In this document: piece by piece, positions 50,682 to 61,162 of the stretch
How the letters are laid out: each line of letters opens with the position of its first letter
Numbering within the stretch: position 1 is the first letter of the stretch
Assembly: GCF_002295115.1 (NCBI RefSeq)
Contig: NZ_NSFV01000021.1
Span: forward strand, 1 to 64,000
Reading direction: 5' to 3'
DNA from: Mesorhizobium sp. WSM4311
GTDB taxonomy: Bacteria > Pseudomonadota > Alphaproteobacteria > Rhizobiales > Rhizobiaceae
DNA length: 64,000 bases
Notes under the pieces: generated by a model
What the model saw: the letters and a program-made list of their open reading frames with translations, nothing else
Databases searched by the model: none
What the model was told of the DNA's origin: nothing
Translations under genes and position numbers: made by a program

Positions 50682-52406
50682 TTGGCACTGGCTGCCAGCA
50701 ACACGACGCGTCTGTGGACGCTTGTCGCGAAGGAGTTCTGGCGCAAGACGCGCCGGCGTTTGCGCGCCGGGCCGGTCTATCGCTGGCGCTATTCCGGCCG
50801 CACGCCCGAACGCGTGCTGATCGCACCGCCGGACCTGCGGCTGGCCGACCCGCAGATCGCGCTCGAGATCTATTACGGCCGCTATCCCTTGTCGGGGCAC
50901 CTGGTCGAAACCGGCGGCAAGTCGCCCTTCCAGATCAACGTGCCCAATCATGGCTGGCAAAAGACGCTGCATGGCTTTCGCTGGCTGCGCCACATGCGCG
51001 CCGCCGGCACCGAACTTGCCGCCGCCAATGCGCGTGCCCTGGTGTCCGACTGGATCGCCATGCACGGAAACAACATTGCCGGTATCGCCTGGGAGCCCGG
51101 GACGACGGCGAAGCGCGTCATCGCCTGGCTGCAGCATTCCTCCGTCGTGCTGCAGGGCGCAGAGTTCCCCTTCTATCGCGCCTTCCTGAAATCGCTGGCC
51201 GTCCAGATCCGCTACCTCAGGTCGATGGCGCGCGAAATGCCCGACGGCAAGGACCGGCTGCGCGCCCGCATAGCACTTGCCTTCGCCGCGCTTTCCCTGC
51301 CGGCGCCGGCTTCTGCGCTGCGCGGCGCCACCCGCAACCTCGCCGAGGAACTCAACCGCCAGATCCTCGCCGATGGCGGCCATATCTCACGCAATCCGAT
51401 GTCGGTGCTGGAAATCCTCGCCGACCTTTTGCCGCTGCGCCAGACCTACGCCAACCAGGCGGAGACCCCGCCGCAGGCACTGATCGGCGCCATCGACCGC
51501 ATGCTGCCGGCGCTGCGCTTCTTCCGCCACCAGGATGGCAGCCTCGCCCGCTTCAACGGCATGGGCGCCACCATCCATGACCGCATCGCCACCATATTGC
51601 GACATGACGACACCGCCGGCGCGCCGCTGCTGCACGCGCCGCATTCGGGCTATGAGCGGCTGTCGATGGGCGGCGTCACCGTCATCGCTGACACCGGCCT
51701 ACCGCCGCCGGTCGATGTTTCCAACGCAGCGCACGCCGGCTGCCTTGCCTTCGAACTGTCGTCCGGCCGCCAGCATTACATCGTCAATGCCGGCATCGAC
51801 ACCTATGGCGCCGCCGAGTTCCGGCCGCTGGCCCGCGCCACCGCCGCGCACTCGACCGCCACCATCAACGACACCTCGTCGGCGCGCTTCAGCCATTCGC
51901 TGCGCGTCAACGACCTGCTTGGTTCGCCGCTGATCGGCGGCCCGCAGCATGTGCAGTGCAAGCGCATCGACCAGAAGGGCGTCCAGGGCTTCATCGCCCG
52001 CCATGACGGCTACGTCCCGCGTTTCGGCTTCCTGCACGAGCGCGAGCTGAAACTGTCGTCGAACGGCAATGTGCTGGCCGGCAGGGACCGGTTCCAGCGC
52101 CCCGGCAATGCCGCGATCCGCAACAATGGCCGTGACTTCATCACCGTGCGCTTCCATGTCCACCCCGACATCAACTTGCTGCAGGACGAACATGACCGCC
52201 TGGTGCTGACCGCCGAGCAGGCCGACAGCTGGGTGTTCACCTCGGGCGAAGTGGTACCTGAGGTCGAGGAATCGATCTATTTCGCCGGTCTTGGCGGCCC
52301 GCGCCGCAGCCGGCAGATCGTGCTTGCCTTCAAGGCGTCCGACATGTCCGAAGTCCACTGGCAACTGACGCGCACCAGCATCGTCGGCTATCCGGAAAAC
52401 AACTGA
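50682..52406 (+). CDS. Heparinase II/III-like protein
   Basis: A 574-residue protein with an N-terminal alpha/alpha toroid and C-terminal beta-sandwich of the heparinase II/III family. Visible: HGFRWLRHM, DGGHISRNPMSVLEILADL (conserved DGGH.SR.P), GGVTVIADTG, SSARFSHSLR. It begins with TTG, but GGAGGG six bases upstream makes this a sound start. Conserved between rsmB and purH in rhizobia; the true polysaccharide target is unknown. No export signal, so a cytoplasmic role is possible. Confidence 0.85.
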   Translation: MALAASNTTRLWTLVAKEFWRKTRRRLRAGPVYRWRYSGRTPERVLIAPPDLRLADPQIALEIYYGRYPLSGHLVETGGKSPFQINVPNHGWQKTLHGFRWLRHMRAAGTELAAANARALVSDWIAMHGNNIAGIAWEPGTTAKRVIAWLQHSSVVLQGAEFPFYRAFLKSLAVQIRYLRSMAREMPDGKDRLRARIALAFAALSLPAPASALRGATRNLAEELNRQILADGGHISRNPMSVLEILADLLPLRQTYANQAETPPQALIGAIDRMLPALRFFRHQDGSLARFNGMGATIHDRIATILRHDDTAGAPLLHAPHSGYERLSMGGVTVIADTGLPPPVDVSNAAHAGCLAFELSSGRQHYIVNAGIDTYGAAEFRPLARATAAHSTATINDTSSARFSHSLRVNDLLGSPLIGGPQHVQCKRIDQKGVQGFIARHDGYVPRFGFLHERELKLSSNGNVLAGRDRFQRPGNAAIRNNGRDFITVRFHVHPDINLLQDEHDRLVLTAEQADSWVFTSGEVVPEVEESIYFAGLGGPRRSRQIVLAFKASDMSEVHWQLTRTSIVGYPENN

Positions 52407-52433
52407 TTTGCCGCGCGAAGGCGGCCGGCTCGC

Positions 52434-52742
52434 TCAAGCCTGCTGCGGGATGCCGAAGGCCTCATAGGTGCTGAGCGTCGGCGGACCGGCGAAGGCGAAA
52501 CGGATCTTGTCGACCATCGCCGCCGCCTGACCGCTGCGGTCATAGCGCTCCGCGTCCTCGACAGCGCTCCATACGGTGATTGCCATGAAAGTGTCAGGCG
52601 CCTGATGCTGCTGCAGCAGCACGGCGCTGATGTTGCCGTTTGCGGCGCGGATGGCTGGGATCGCCTCGGTTTCGTAGATCGCCCGCAACCGCTCGGTCGT
52701 ATCCGGTAATGCCGTGAACTGGCCAATGCGGACAAATGCCAT
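52434..52742 (-). CDS. Antibiotic biosynthesis monooxygenase (ABM) fold protein
   Basis: A 102-residue dimeric alpha/beta barrel protein. It starts MAFVRIGQFTALPDTTERLR and contains NGNISAVLLQQHQAPDTFMA followed by ITVWSAVEDAERYDRSGQA, the ABM pattern. GGAGGAAC precedes ATG 52742. Substrate unknown; such proteins act on quinones or haem, or only sense small molecules. Located between the heparinase-like gene and purH, on the other strand. Confidence 0.8.
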   Translation of the reverse strand: MAFVRIGQFTALPDTTERLRAIYETEAIPAIRAANGNISAVLLQQHQAPDTFMAITVWSAVEDAERYDRSGQAAAMVDKIRFAFAGPPTLSTYEAFGIPQQA

Positions 52743-52889
52743 CAATGTTCCTCCATCGCGAGGGATCAGCCTATACCTTGGGCCGGCAAATTGCATATCA
52801 AACCGTCGAATGGTGCACGGCGCTTGATTTCCTGATGTCATGTGCTACGGCGCGGGCTTGCCCCTCCAGCCGTGAAAGGCCGCCAGCCC

Positions 52890-54506
52890 ATGGCCGTCGC
52901 CGCCAAGAACATTCCCGCCCCGGACCTCGTTCCCGTACGCCGTGCCTTGCTTTCGGTGTTCGACAAGACCGGCCTCATCGACTTCGCCACGGCCTTGGCC
53001 GCGGCCGGTGTCGAACTGGTCTCGACCGGCGGCACCGCCAAGGCGCTCGCCGAGGCCGGGCTGGCGGTGCGCGACGTCTCCGAGCTCACCGGCTTCCCCG
53101 AGATCATGGATGGCCGCGTCAAGACGCTGCATCCTTCCGTGCATGGCGCGCTGCTTGGCGTGCGCGACGACCCCGAGCATGCGGCGGCGATGCGCAAATA
53201 CGGCATCGAGCCGATCGACCTCCTCGTCTCCAATCTCTATCCGTTCGAGGAAGTCCGCCGCTCCGGCGCCGACTATGCGGCCATCGTCGAGAACATCGAC
53301 ATTGGCGGCCCGGCGATGATCCGCGCCTCGGCCAAGAATCATGCCTATGTCGCCATCGTCACCGATCCGGGCGACTATGCCTCGGTGCTGAACGCGCTGG
53401 AGATGAACATCGGCTCGCTGTCGCTGGATTTCCGCAAGAAGCTGGCGGCCAAGGCCTTTGCCCGCACCGCCAGCTATGACGCGGCGATTTCCAGCTGGTT
53501 CGCCGAGGCGCTGGAGATCGAGCATCCGACCTGGCGCGCCTTTGGCGGCCGGCTGGCCGAAGTGATGCGCTACGGCGAAAACCCGCACCAGAGCGCCGGC
53601 TTCTACGTCAATGGCGACAAGCGTCCAGGTGTCGCCACGGCGCGGCAGCTGCAGGGCAAGCAGCTCTCCTACAACAACATCAACGACACCGACGCCGCCT
53701 TCGAACTGGCCGGCGAGTTCGACCCCAGCCGCTCCGCCGCCGTCGCCATCATCAAGCACGCCAACCCGTGCGGCGTCGCCGAGGGCGCGTCGCTGAAACA
53801 AGCCTATGCCAAGGCGCTCGCCTGCGATCCGGTCTCGGCCTTCGGCGGCATCGTCGCATTGAATCGCACGCTCGACGCCGAAGCGGCGGAGGACATCGTG
53901 AAGACCTTCACCGAGGTGATCATCGCGCCCGATGCCACGGACGAGGCCGCGGCGATCGTTGCCGCGAAGAAAAACCTGCGCCTGCTGGTCACCGGTGGCC
54001 TGGCCGACCCGCGCTCGCCCGGCACGACGGTCAAGTCCGTTGCCGGCGGCCTGCTCGTCCAAGGCCGGGACAATGCCGTGGTCGAGGATCTCGAGCTGAA
54101 AGTGGTAACCAGGCGCGCACCGACGCCGGCGGAGATGGCCGATCTCAAATTCGCCTTCCGCGTCGCCAAGCACGTCAAGTCCAACGCCATCGTCTATGCA
54201 AAAGACGGCGCCACAGTCGGCATCGGCGCCGGCCAGATGAGCCGCGTCGATTCCTCCCGCATCGCCGCCCGCAAGGCACTCGACGCGGCCGAGGCTGCCG
54301 GCATGGCCGAACCGCTGACCAAGGGCTCGGTGGTGGCTTCCGATGCCTTCTTCCCCTTCGCCGACGGTCTGCTTGCCGCAGTCGCCGCCGGCGCCACCGC
54401 CGTCATCCAGCCCGGCGGCTCGATGAACGACAAGGACGTCATTGCGGCCGCCGATGAACATGGCATTGCGATGGTGTTTACCGGGGTCAGGCATTTCCGG
54501 CACTGA
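52890..54506 (+). CDS. purH: Bifunctional AICAR transformylase/IMP cyclohydrolase PurH
   Basis: A 538-residue enzyme for the last two steps of purine synthesis. The N-terminal IMP cyclohydrolase domain includes [15 protein letters not shown] and [15 protein letters not shown]; the transformylase domain has [21 protein letters not shown], and KHANPCGVA with its catalytic Lys-His. The C-terminus RHFRH is family-typical. ATG 52890 ([11 protein letters not shown]) was chosen over 52842. Length normal. Confidence 0.97.
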   Translation: MAVAAKNIPAPDLVPVRRALLSVFDKTGLIDFATALAAAGVELVSTGGTAKALAEAGLAVRDVSELTGFPEIMDGRVKTLHPSVHGALLGVRDDPEHAAAMRKYGIEPIDLLVSNLYPFEEVRRSGADYAAIVENIDIGGPAMIRASAKNHAYVAIVTDPGDYASVLNALEMNIGSLSLDFRKKLAAKAFARTASYDAAISSWFAEALEIEHPTWRAFGGRLAEVMRYGENPHQSAGFYVNGDKRPGVATARQLQGKQLSYNNINDTDAAFELAGEFDPSRSAAVAIIKHANPCGVAEGASLKQAYAKALACDPVSAFGGIVALNRTLDAEAAEDIVKTFTEVIIAPDATDEAAAIVAAKKNLRLLVTGGLADPRSPGTTVKSVAGGLLVQGRDNAVVEDLELKVVTRRAPTPAEMADLKFAFRVAKHVKSNAIVYAKDGATVGIGAGQMSRVDSSRIAARKALDAAEAAGMAEPLTKGSVVASDAFFPFADGLLAAVAAGATAVIQPGGSMNDKDVIAAADEHGIAMVFTGVRHFRH

Positions 54507-54512
54507 GCACTT

Positions 54513-54636
54513 TTACCCTCCCCTCGATGGGGAGGGTCGGTGCGCTCGCTTGCGAGCGCGCCGGGGTGGGGTAATGGCGCTGACCCCCACCCCGCTCCGC
54601 TTCGCGGATCGACCCTCCCCACAAGGGGGAGGGTAA
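54513..54636. repeat. Repeat unit A flanking the UMF1-type MFS gene
   Basis: A composite of palindromes: CCCTCCCC..GGGGAGGG, GCGCTCGCTTGCGAGCGC, GGGGTGGGG..CCCCACCCC and CTCCGCTTCGCGGAT, ending GACCCTCCCCACAAGGGG. It follows purH and precedes the MFS stop by 5 bp. The similar unit B lies at 56101-56208. Confidence 0.6.
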
Positions 54637-54640
54637 GGCG

Positions 54641-56017
54641 CTACTCCGACGGCCGATCCGCCGGATACGGCGTGCGAACCAGTATTGCCATGCCGATGCC
54701 GAGGAACAGGATGATCACGGCCATGCCGAGCCGCGCCGAGTCGGAGAGCGCGGTGATGGTCGCCACCAGGAACGGCGCCAGGAAGCTGGTCGCCCGACCG
54801 GCCAGCGCGTAGATGCCGAAATAGCGGCCGGATTCCGCCGCTGTCACGCTGCGCGCCATGTAGGAGCGCGACGACGCCTGCACGGGGCCGAAAGCCAGGC
54901 CGATCAACAGCCCGTAGAGGATATAGGCCTTTTCGGCCGCCGTGCCGAACAGCCCGCCTGAATCGGTGGTCGGGAGCTGGATCAGGCCCAGCAGCGTGAA
55001 GCCCGGCCCCGTCGAGATGACGCCTATGGTTGCTATCGACAGCATGACCAGTGCGATCATCACCACGGCCTTGGAGCCGAGCGCGGTGTCGAGGCGTGCC
55101 GCGATCCAGCAGCCGAAGATGGCGACGACATTGAGGATGATGCCGAACATGCCGATCTCGGTGATCGACCACTGGAACATGCCCGCCGCGAAGGTGCCGC
55201 CAAGCGCCAGCAGCGCGTTGACGCCGTCCTGGTAGATCATGCGGGCGACGAGGAAGCGGAAGATGCCGCCGCGCCTGCGCACCTCGGCCAGCGTCGATTT
55301 CAGCTCCGACAGGCCTTCCCGCACCGCCGGCCCGATCGGGATGCCCTTGATGGCGTCGGGCGTAAAGAAGAACATCGGCAGGATGAACAGGAAATACCAA
55401 CCGGCCGACAGCGGTCCGGTGGCGCGCGCATCCTCGCCGAGCTTCGGATCGAGCCCGAACAGCGGGTCGATGCCGATGATCGTCTTGCCGGTCTCCGGCG
55501 AGCCGGCGAGGCAGGTGACGACAAAGATCAGCGCGATCATGCCGCCGAGATAGCCGAGACCCCAGGCCGTGTTGGAGATGCGGCCGATCTCGCTCTTCGG
55601 CACCAGCCGCGGCATCATCGAATCGTTGAACACGGTAGAAAATTCCGCTGCTACCGACGCCAGCGAGAACAAAGCCACGACCAGGAACAGGTTCGAGCCG
55701 GGTGCGGCAAACCAGAGCAAAGCGAGACTGGTGATCTTGATCGCGGCGAAGAAAGCGATCCACGGCTTGCGCGGCCCGGTCTGGTCGGCGATCGAACCGA
55801 GGATCGGTGAGAGCACGGCGATGACCAGTCCTGCCGCGGCGATACCGTAGCCCCAGACCGCTTGGCCGGTGTTGGGATCGCCAGCCATGCGCGAGACGAA
55901 ATACGGACCGAAGATGAAAGTGGTGACGACCGTGAAGAACGGCTGCGCCGCCCAGTCGAAGAACATCCATCCCCAGATGCCGCGCCCGGACGCCCGCTGC
56001 ACTGTCTCTACCGCCAT
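54641..56017 (-). CDS. MFS transporter, UMF1 (Atg22-like) family
   Basis: A 458-residue membrane protein of ~12 segments. The start MAVETVQRASGRGIWGWMFF followed by DWAAQPFFTVVTTFIFGPYF is the signature of the UMF1/ATG22-like family (W-x-x-YDWANS-like). ADQTGPRKPWI is the MFS A loop. ATG 56017 with AGGGGATC upstream was chosen over a long frame into repeat B. Cargo unknown; eukaryotic Atg22 exports amino acids from vacuoles. Flanked by two related palindromic repeats in the same orientation. Confidence 0.85.
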   Translation of the reverse strand: MAVETVQRASGRGIWGWMFFDWAAQPFFTVVTTFIFGPYFVSRMAGDPNTGQAVWGYGIAAAGLVIAVLSPILGSIADQTGPRKPWIAFFAAIKITSLALLWFAAPGSNLFLVVALFSLASVAAEFSTVFNDSMMPRLVPKSEIGRISNTAWGLGYLGGMIALIFVVTCLAGSPETGKTIIGIDPLFGLDPKLGEDARATGPLSAGWYFLFILPMFFFTPDAIKGIPIGPAVREGLSELKSTLAEVRRRGGIFRFLVARMIYQDGVNALLALGGTFAAGMFQWSITEIGMFGIILNVVAIFGCWIAARLDTALGSKAVVMIALVMLSIATIGVISTGPGFTLLGLIQLPTTDSGGLFGTAAEKAYILYGLLIGLAFGPVQASSRSYMARSVTAAESGRYFGIYALAGRATSFLAPFLVATITALSDSARLGMAVIILFLGIGMAILVRTPYPADRPSE

Positions 56018-56100
56018 GATGATCCCCTCGGCCCCACCCGCATCGGCGCCATGTCTGCATGTTTCTGATGCCCATGCAAATGACAAGCCTCGCGAGCGCC

Positions 56101-56208
56101 CACCCCTACCTCCCCCTTGTGGGGAGGTCGGAACGAAGGTCCGCGTGGGGTCGGCGCCGCCCCCACCCCGCTGCTTCGCAGCGACCCTCCCCACAAGGAG
56201 GAGGGTAG
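56101..56208. repeat. Repeat unit B flanking the UMF1-type MFS gene
   Basis: CCTCCCCCTTGTGGGGAGG, GGGGT..CCCCCACCCCG, CTGCTTCGCAGCGACCCTCC and CCACAAGGAGGAGGGTA. Same order and orientation as unit A, with differences in the middle. It abuts the 3' end of the NAD-GDH gene (stop 56221). Confidence 0.6.
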
Positions 56209-56220
56209 GCCTCCGAAGCC

Positions 56221-59200
56221 TCACATCCCGGTCAGATCGCTCATCAGCCCAGACGCCACCGACAGCCGCGACACGGTGATGTCGCCGCCTTCGGTCAGCG
56301 CCTGCAGCCGCTCGCGGATGCGCGCCACGCGCTCGCCGCCGGCTTCCAGCCAGGCCGCCACCGGATCCGCTGCCTTGGCATGGCCGGTGAGCGCCGCGAC
56401 CGCGATGCCGCGCCGCGCCGCGCCGATCGTGTCGGTGGCGCGCGACAGCGCCAACTGGTCGTAGTAGTCCGACGGCGTGATCGAGCGCGCCGCGTCCTCG
56501 ACACGCGGGATGCGGAAGGCATCGCTGACCGCAAAGAAAGCCTTGGCGGCGGCGACAATGTCGGCGCCGGCCGTGCGCGCCGTCAGCGCGATGTCGGGGA
56601 CGAGTTCCGCCACCTCGCTCAGCGCCAGCTGCTCGGCCAGCCTTTCCGGCGCGCCGGCCTTGAACAGCCCGTGCCGCTTCTCCTCGATCCGCTCGCGCGA
56701 AAACGCCGGCAGCAGCGAAACGAGCTTCGGCTCCAGCGCCTTGCGCGCGTCCTGCAGCTCGGCGATGCGTTGGCCGAGCGGCGCCGTGCCGGCATCGTTC
56801 TTCAGATACCAGCCGCTGGTCACATAGATCAGCCTGCTGACCATCTGGTAGAGATCGAGCTGCACCTGGCCGTCGATCTGGTTATCGAGCGCATCGATCT
56901 CGCTATAGAGCGCCGGCAGCGCAAAGCCGTCTCGCACCACGGCAAAGGTGCGCACCACGTCGGCGGCGGTGCGCCCGGTGGCTTCCTGCAGCCGGTTGAC
57001 GAAGGACGGGCCGCCGCGATTGACCAAATCGTTGGCGACGACGCGGGCGATGATCTCGCGGCGCAGCCGGTGACCGTGGATTTCGGCGGCGTATTTCTTC
57101 GCCATCCGGTCCGGGAAATAGCCCATCAGGTCACGGTCGAAATGCGCATCGTCAGGCACGTCGCTGGCGACGATGTCGGAAAACAGCACGATCTTGGCAT
57201 AGGCGAGCAGCACGCCGAGCTCGGCCCTGGTCAGCGGCTCGCCGCGCGCCTCGCGCTCGGCAAGGGCAGCCGGCGACGGTAGCGTCTCCACGGCGCGGTC
57301 TAGCAGCCCGCGCGCTTCGAGCGCCGACATGAAGCGGGCCTGGTGCGCGATGTCGGCAAGGCCGCGCTTGCGGGCGATCGAAAGCGCCAGCGTCTGCTGG
57401 TAGTTGTTGGAGAGTACAAGGCCGCCGACCTCGCCGGTCATCTCGGCCAGCAGCTTGTTGCGCGCCGGTCGCGTCAGCGATCCCTTGCGCATGGCCGACG
57501 CCAGCGCGATCTTGATGTTGACCTCGACGTCGGAGCAGTTGACGCCGCCCGAATTGTCGATGGCGTCGGAATTGCAGCGGCCGCCATTCATGCCGAACTC
57601 GATGCGGGCGCGCTGCGTGACGCCGAGATTGGCGCCCTCGCCGATCACCTTGGCGCGCACGTCGAGCGCGGTGATGCGGATGGCATCGTTGGCGCGGTCG
57701 CCGACCTCGGCATTGGTTTCGGTGGAGGCCCTGAGATAGGTGCCGATGCCGCCGAACCACAGGAGGTCGACCGGCGCCTTGAGGATGGCGGTCATGATCT
57801 CGGCCGGCGTGGCGGTCGTCTTTGTCAGGCCGATCGCCGCCGCGGCCGCCGCCGGCAAGGTGATCGACTTCTGGCTGCGCGAGACGATGACGCCACCCTC
57901 CGACAGCTTCGTCTTGTCATAGTCCTGCCAGCTCGAACGCGGCAGCGCGAACATGCGCTCGCGCTCGGCCATCGAGGCCGCCCTGTCGGGATCGGGATCG
58001 ATGAAGATGTCGCGATGGTCGAAGGCGGCGATCAGCCTTGTCTGCGGCGACAACAGCATGCCGTTGCCGAACACGTCGCCCGACATGTCGCCGACGCCGA
58101 CGACAGTGAAAGGTGAGGTCTGGATGTCGCGGTTGATCTCGCGGAAATGCCGCTTGACCGCTTCCCAGGCGCCCTTGGCGGTGATGCCCATCTTCTTGTG
58201 GTCATAGCCGGCAGAGCCGCCGCTGGCGAAGGCATCGTCGAGCCAGAAGCCATGCTTCTCGGAGATCGCGTTGGCGGTGTCGGAGAAGGTCGCCGTGCCC
58301 TTGTCGGCGGCGACGACGAAATAGGGATCGTCCCGGTCGCGCCTCATGACGCCGGCCGGCGGGATGACCCCGTCCAGGCCGATATTGTCGGTGATCGACA
58401 AAAGGCTGGAGACGAAATTCTTGTAGGCCGAGGTGCCGACCTCGAAGATCGCGTCTCGGCTGCCGCCCGTCGGCAGGCGCTTGGGGAAGAAGCCGCCCTT
58501 GGCGCCGACCGGCACGATGACGGCGTTCTTGACCTGCTGCGCCTTGACCAGGCCGAGCACCTCGGTGCGGTAGTCCTGGGCGCGGTCCGACCAGCGCAGG
58601 CCGCCGCGCGCCACCGGGCCGAAGCGCAGATGCACGCCCTCGACCTCGGAACCGTAGACGAAGATCTCACGCCATGGCCGTGGCGCCGGCAGTCCCTCGA
58701 TCGCCTGCGAGTCGAGTTTGATCGCCAGCGACTGGCCCTTCTCGTTCGTATCGGCAACGAAATGATTGGTGCGCAGCGAGGCCTCGATCAGATTGAGGTA
58801 GCGGCGGATGATGGTGTCGTCGTCGATGTTGGGCACATCCTCCAGCGCATCCCTGATCTTGGCCTTGAGGTGCTTTGCCGCCACCACGCCCTCTGTCTCC
58901 GCCATCGAGCCGAGGCGGGCGATGAACAGCGCGTGCAGGCCGCGCGCGATCTCCGGATAGCGGTTAAGCGCCGCGGCGATGAAATCCTGGCTTTGCGGAA
59001 TGCCGACCTGCTGCAGATAGCGGCCATAGGCGCGCAGGATGGTGATTTCGCCGGACCACAGGCCGGCGGTCTGGGCCAGACCATTATAGCCATCATTGTC
59101 GACGTCGCCGCGCCACACCGACAGGAAAGCGTCCTCGAACAGCGCGCCGCCATCGGTAAGGTCGATCGGGTTGCCGTAGCTGTTCTCCAGTTCCATGTCG

Positions 59201-61026
59201 TGGATGAAGACCATGCCGGGCTGATCCCCGTTGATCATGCCGGTCGCGTCGTCGCCGACCTCGAAGGTTCGCTCGCTGATGACGCGGAAGCCGATGTTTT
59301 CCAGCACCGGCACGCGCCGCGACAGCGCCACCGGGCTGCCGTGGTGATAGATCTTCAGCGCCGCCTGGTGCGGCTTCTGCTCGCCATGGCGGTAATAGTC
59401 GATGGCGATCGGATTGGCGGCGCTGATCCTGGCGATGCGCCCGGCATCGGCCAGCGCCACGGCCGGCGAGAAACTATCGCGATAGCTTTCGGAAAACCGT
59501 GCGGCGATCGCCGTCCGTGCGGGATCGGCTCCAGTCTCGGCCGCTGTTTCCCGAAGCGCGTCGTCCCAGGTGCGGACAATGTCGCGGATCGCTTCCTCGA
59601 TCGTCGCCTGCTCGATTTTCGGCGTCTTGCCGCCGGAGCGGCCTATGATGAAATGCACCCGCGCCAGCCCGCCTTCCGGAAAGGCCGGGTAGTAGGCCGA
59701 CAACCGCCCCTCGAACGCCGTTTTCAGATAGGCGCCGATCTTCTCGCGCACGACGCTGTCGTAACGGTCACGCGGCACGAAGACGAGGATCGAGACAAAG
59801 CGGTCGAACTGGTCGGCACGCACCAGCGCCCTGACGCGGGGACGCTCCACCAGGCCCAGAATAGCCTCGGCGTGCTTGCGCAGGATCGGCACCGGGACCT
59901 GGAACAGTTCGTCGCGCGGATAGCTCTCCAGCACGTTGATCAGCGCCTTGCCGGAATGATCACCCGGATTGAAGCCGGATTTGGCAATGATGGTTTCGGC
60001 CTTCGACCGCAGATACGGTATCTTCATCACCGAGCGCGTGTAGGCGGTCGAGGTGAACAGGCCGACGATGCGCAGTTCGCCCGACAGCACACCCTTGGCG
60101 GTGTAGGTCTTGACGCCGATGTAATCGAGATAGATGCGGCGGTGCACGGAAGACTTGGCATTGGCCTTGGTGACGATCAGCGGCTCCGGCCCATGCAGGA
60201 AGGCGCGAATCTCGGGCGTGGTGGTCACCGCTTCGGTGCCGCGCCGCAGCACCAGCACGTCGGGATCGGACAGGATGCCGAGGCCGGGCTTGTCGGCGCG
60301 CTCCAGCATGCCGCTCTTTTCGCTGCCGGTGTATTTGAACTCGCGCATGCCGAGGAAAGTGAAGTTGTCGTCCCGCAACCATTCGAGGAAGGCTATCGCC
60401 TCGGTGACGCTGGTCTTGTCGAGTGGCACCGGCGAGTAGCGGAATTCGGAGATCGCCTGGTCGAGGCGGGCCAGCATCGGCTTCCAGTCGGTCACGGCGG
60501 CGCGCACCTGGCCGAGCAGCTTCTTCAATCGACCGGCCAAGGCTTCGGCCTGGTCGGGCGGCAGGCGGCCGATATGGACATGAATCACGCTCAGCCGGTC
60601 ATGGCCGGTGTCGCCCTTGGCGGGGCCGCCGTCACCGAGGATTTCCTCGACGCCGCCCTTGCCGTGCCTGACGACGATCACCGGATGGGTAACCAGCAAA
60701 GGCTCACCGGCACTATCGGTGATCTCGCCAAGGACGGAATCGAACAGGAACGGCATGTTGTCGTTGACGACGGTGATCACCGTCACCGGGCGGCCTTGGC
60801 GAACGACCTCGGAATCGACATCTATGGCGACGACGCAATCGCCCTTTTTATGTCTGGCGACAGCGCGCCCGGCGAGATCGGCGGCGCGCACGAGATCGGC
60901 GACGTCATAGGCGGCAATGTCTTCTGCAGGAGCTCGTGCCAACAGATAGTCGGCGAGCTTGCCGGACCTGTCTTCTGCCTTTGCCGCGCTCTTTTTTGGC
61001 GGATTTGCGGTTTTTGGATTGGCCAT
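56221..61026 (-). CDS. gdhB: NAD-specific glutamate dehydrogenase, large (L180-like) type
   Basis: A 1601-residue NAD-glutamate dehydrogenase of the ~180-kDa class. The N-terminal third holds ACT-like regulatory segments; the catalytic part contains RGGLRWSDRAQDYRTEVLGL, PVGAKGGFFPKRLP (catalytic Lys), the Rossmann segment VVGVGDMSGDVFGNGMLLS, and GEGANLGVTQRARIEF. A long C-terminal helical domain follows. It oxidises glutamate to 2-oxoglutarate, mainly in catabolism, and is often allosterically controlled. ATG 61026 has GGGAGGGAA upstream. Monocistronic; a repeat follows. Confidence 0.95.
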   Translation of the reverse strand: MANPKTANPPKKSAAKAEDRSGKLADYLLARAPAEDIAAYDVADLVRAADLAGRAVARHKKGDCVVAIDVDSEVVRQGRPVTVITVVNDNMPFLFDSVLGEITDSAGEPLLVTHPVIVVRHGKGGVEEILGDGGPAKGDTGHDRLSVIHVHIGRLPPDQAEALAGRLKKLLGQVRAAVTDWKPMLARLDQAISEFRYSPVPLDKTSVTEAIAFLEWLRDDNFTFLGMREFKYTGSEKSGMLERADKPGLGILSDPDVLVLRRGTEAVTTTPEIRAFLHGPEPLIVTKANAKSSVHRRIYLDYIGVKTYTAKGVLSGELRIVGLFTSTAYTRSVMKIPYLRSKAETIIAKSGFNPGDHSGKALINVLESYPRDELFQVPVPILRKHAEAILGLVERPRVRALVRADQFDRFVSILVFVPRDRYDSVVREKIGAYLKTAFEGRLSAYYPAFPEGGLARVHFIIGRSGGKTPKIEQATIEEAIRDIVRTWDDALRETAAETGADPARTAIAARFSESYRDSFSPAVALADAGRIARISAANPIAIDYYRHGEQKPHQAALKIYHHGSPVALSRRVPVLENIGFRVISERTFEVGDDATGMINGDQPGMVFIHDMELENSYGNPIDLTDGGALFEDAFLSVWRGDVDNDGYNGLAQTAGLWSGEITILRAYGRYLQQVGIPQSQDFIAAALNRYPEIARGLHALFIARLGSMAETEGVVAAKHLKAKIRDALEDVPNIDDDTIIRRYLNLIEASLRTNHFVADTNEKGQSLAIKLDSQAIEGLPAPRPWREIFVYGSEVEGVHLRFGPVARGGLRWSDRAQDYRTEVLGLVKAQQVKNAVIVPVGAKGGFFPKRLPTGGSRDAIFEVGTSAYKNFVSSLLSITDNIGLDGVIPPAGVMRRDRDDPYFVVAADKGTATFSDTANAISEKHGFWLDDAFASGGSAGYDHKKMGITAKGAWEAVKRHFREINRDIQTSPFTVVGVGDMSGDVFGNGMLLSPQTRLIAAFDHRDIFIDPDPDRAASMAERERMFALPRSSWQDYDKTKLSEGGVIVSRSQKSITLPAAAAAAIGLTKTTATPAEIMTAILKAPVDLLWFGGIGTYLRASTETNAEVGDRANDAIRITALDVRAKVIGEGANLGVTQRARIEFGMNGGRCNSDAIDNSGGVNCSDVEVNIKIALASAMRKGSLTRPARNKLLAEMTGEVGGLVLSNNYQQTLALSIARKRGLADIAHQARFMSALEARGLLDRAVETLPSPAALAEREARGEPLTRAELGVLLAYAKIVLFSDIVASDVPDDAHFDRDLMGYFPDRMAKKYAAEIHGHRLRREIIARVVANDLVNRGGPSFVNRLQEATGRTAADVVRTFAVVRDGFALPALYSEIDALDNQIDGQVQLDLYQMVSRLIYVTSGWYLKNDAGTAPLGQRIAELQDARKALEPKLVSLLPAFSRERIEEKRHGLFKAGAPERLAEQLALSEVAELVPDIALTARTAGADIVAAAKAFFAVSDAFRIPRVEDAARSITPSDYYDQLALSRATDTIGAARRGIAVAALTGHAKAADPVAAWLEAGGERVARIRERLQALTEGGDITVSRLSVASGLMSDLTGM

Positions 61027-61162
61027 GACGCTATTCCCTCCCGTCGAATGCTTTTACGGCTATCGTAGCAGATGACCGCTGTTTGGCGACAAAGGTTTGA
61101 CGGCTTGCCGAGAATTATCGGAATTCGGCGGCAAGCCATCATCCAACCAGGAGAAACGACAC

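Noticed and set aside
54513-54636. Insertion sequence ends around the MFS gene
   Set aside because: No transposase, no terminal inverted repeat pairing between the two units (same orientation) and no target duplication seen; better described as intergenic palindromic repeats.
58147-61068. 973-codon + frame opposite NAD-GDH
   Set aside because: Antisense of a fully recognisable GDH; composition is that of a shadow frame.
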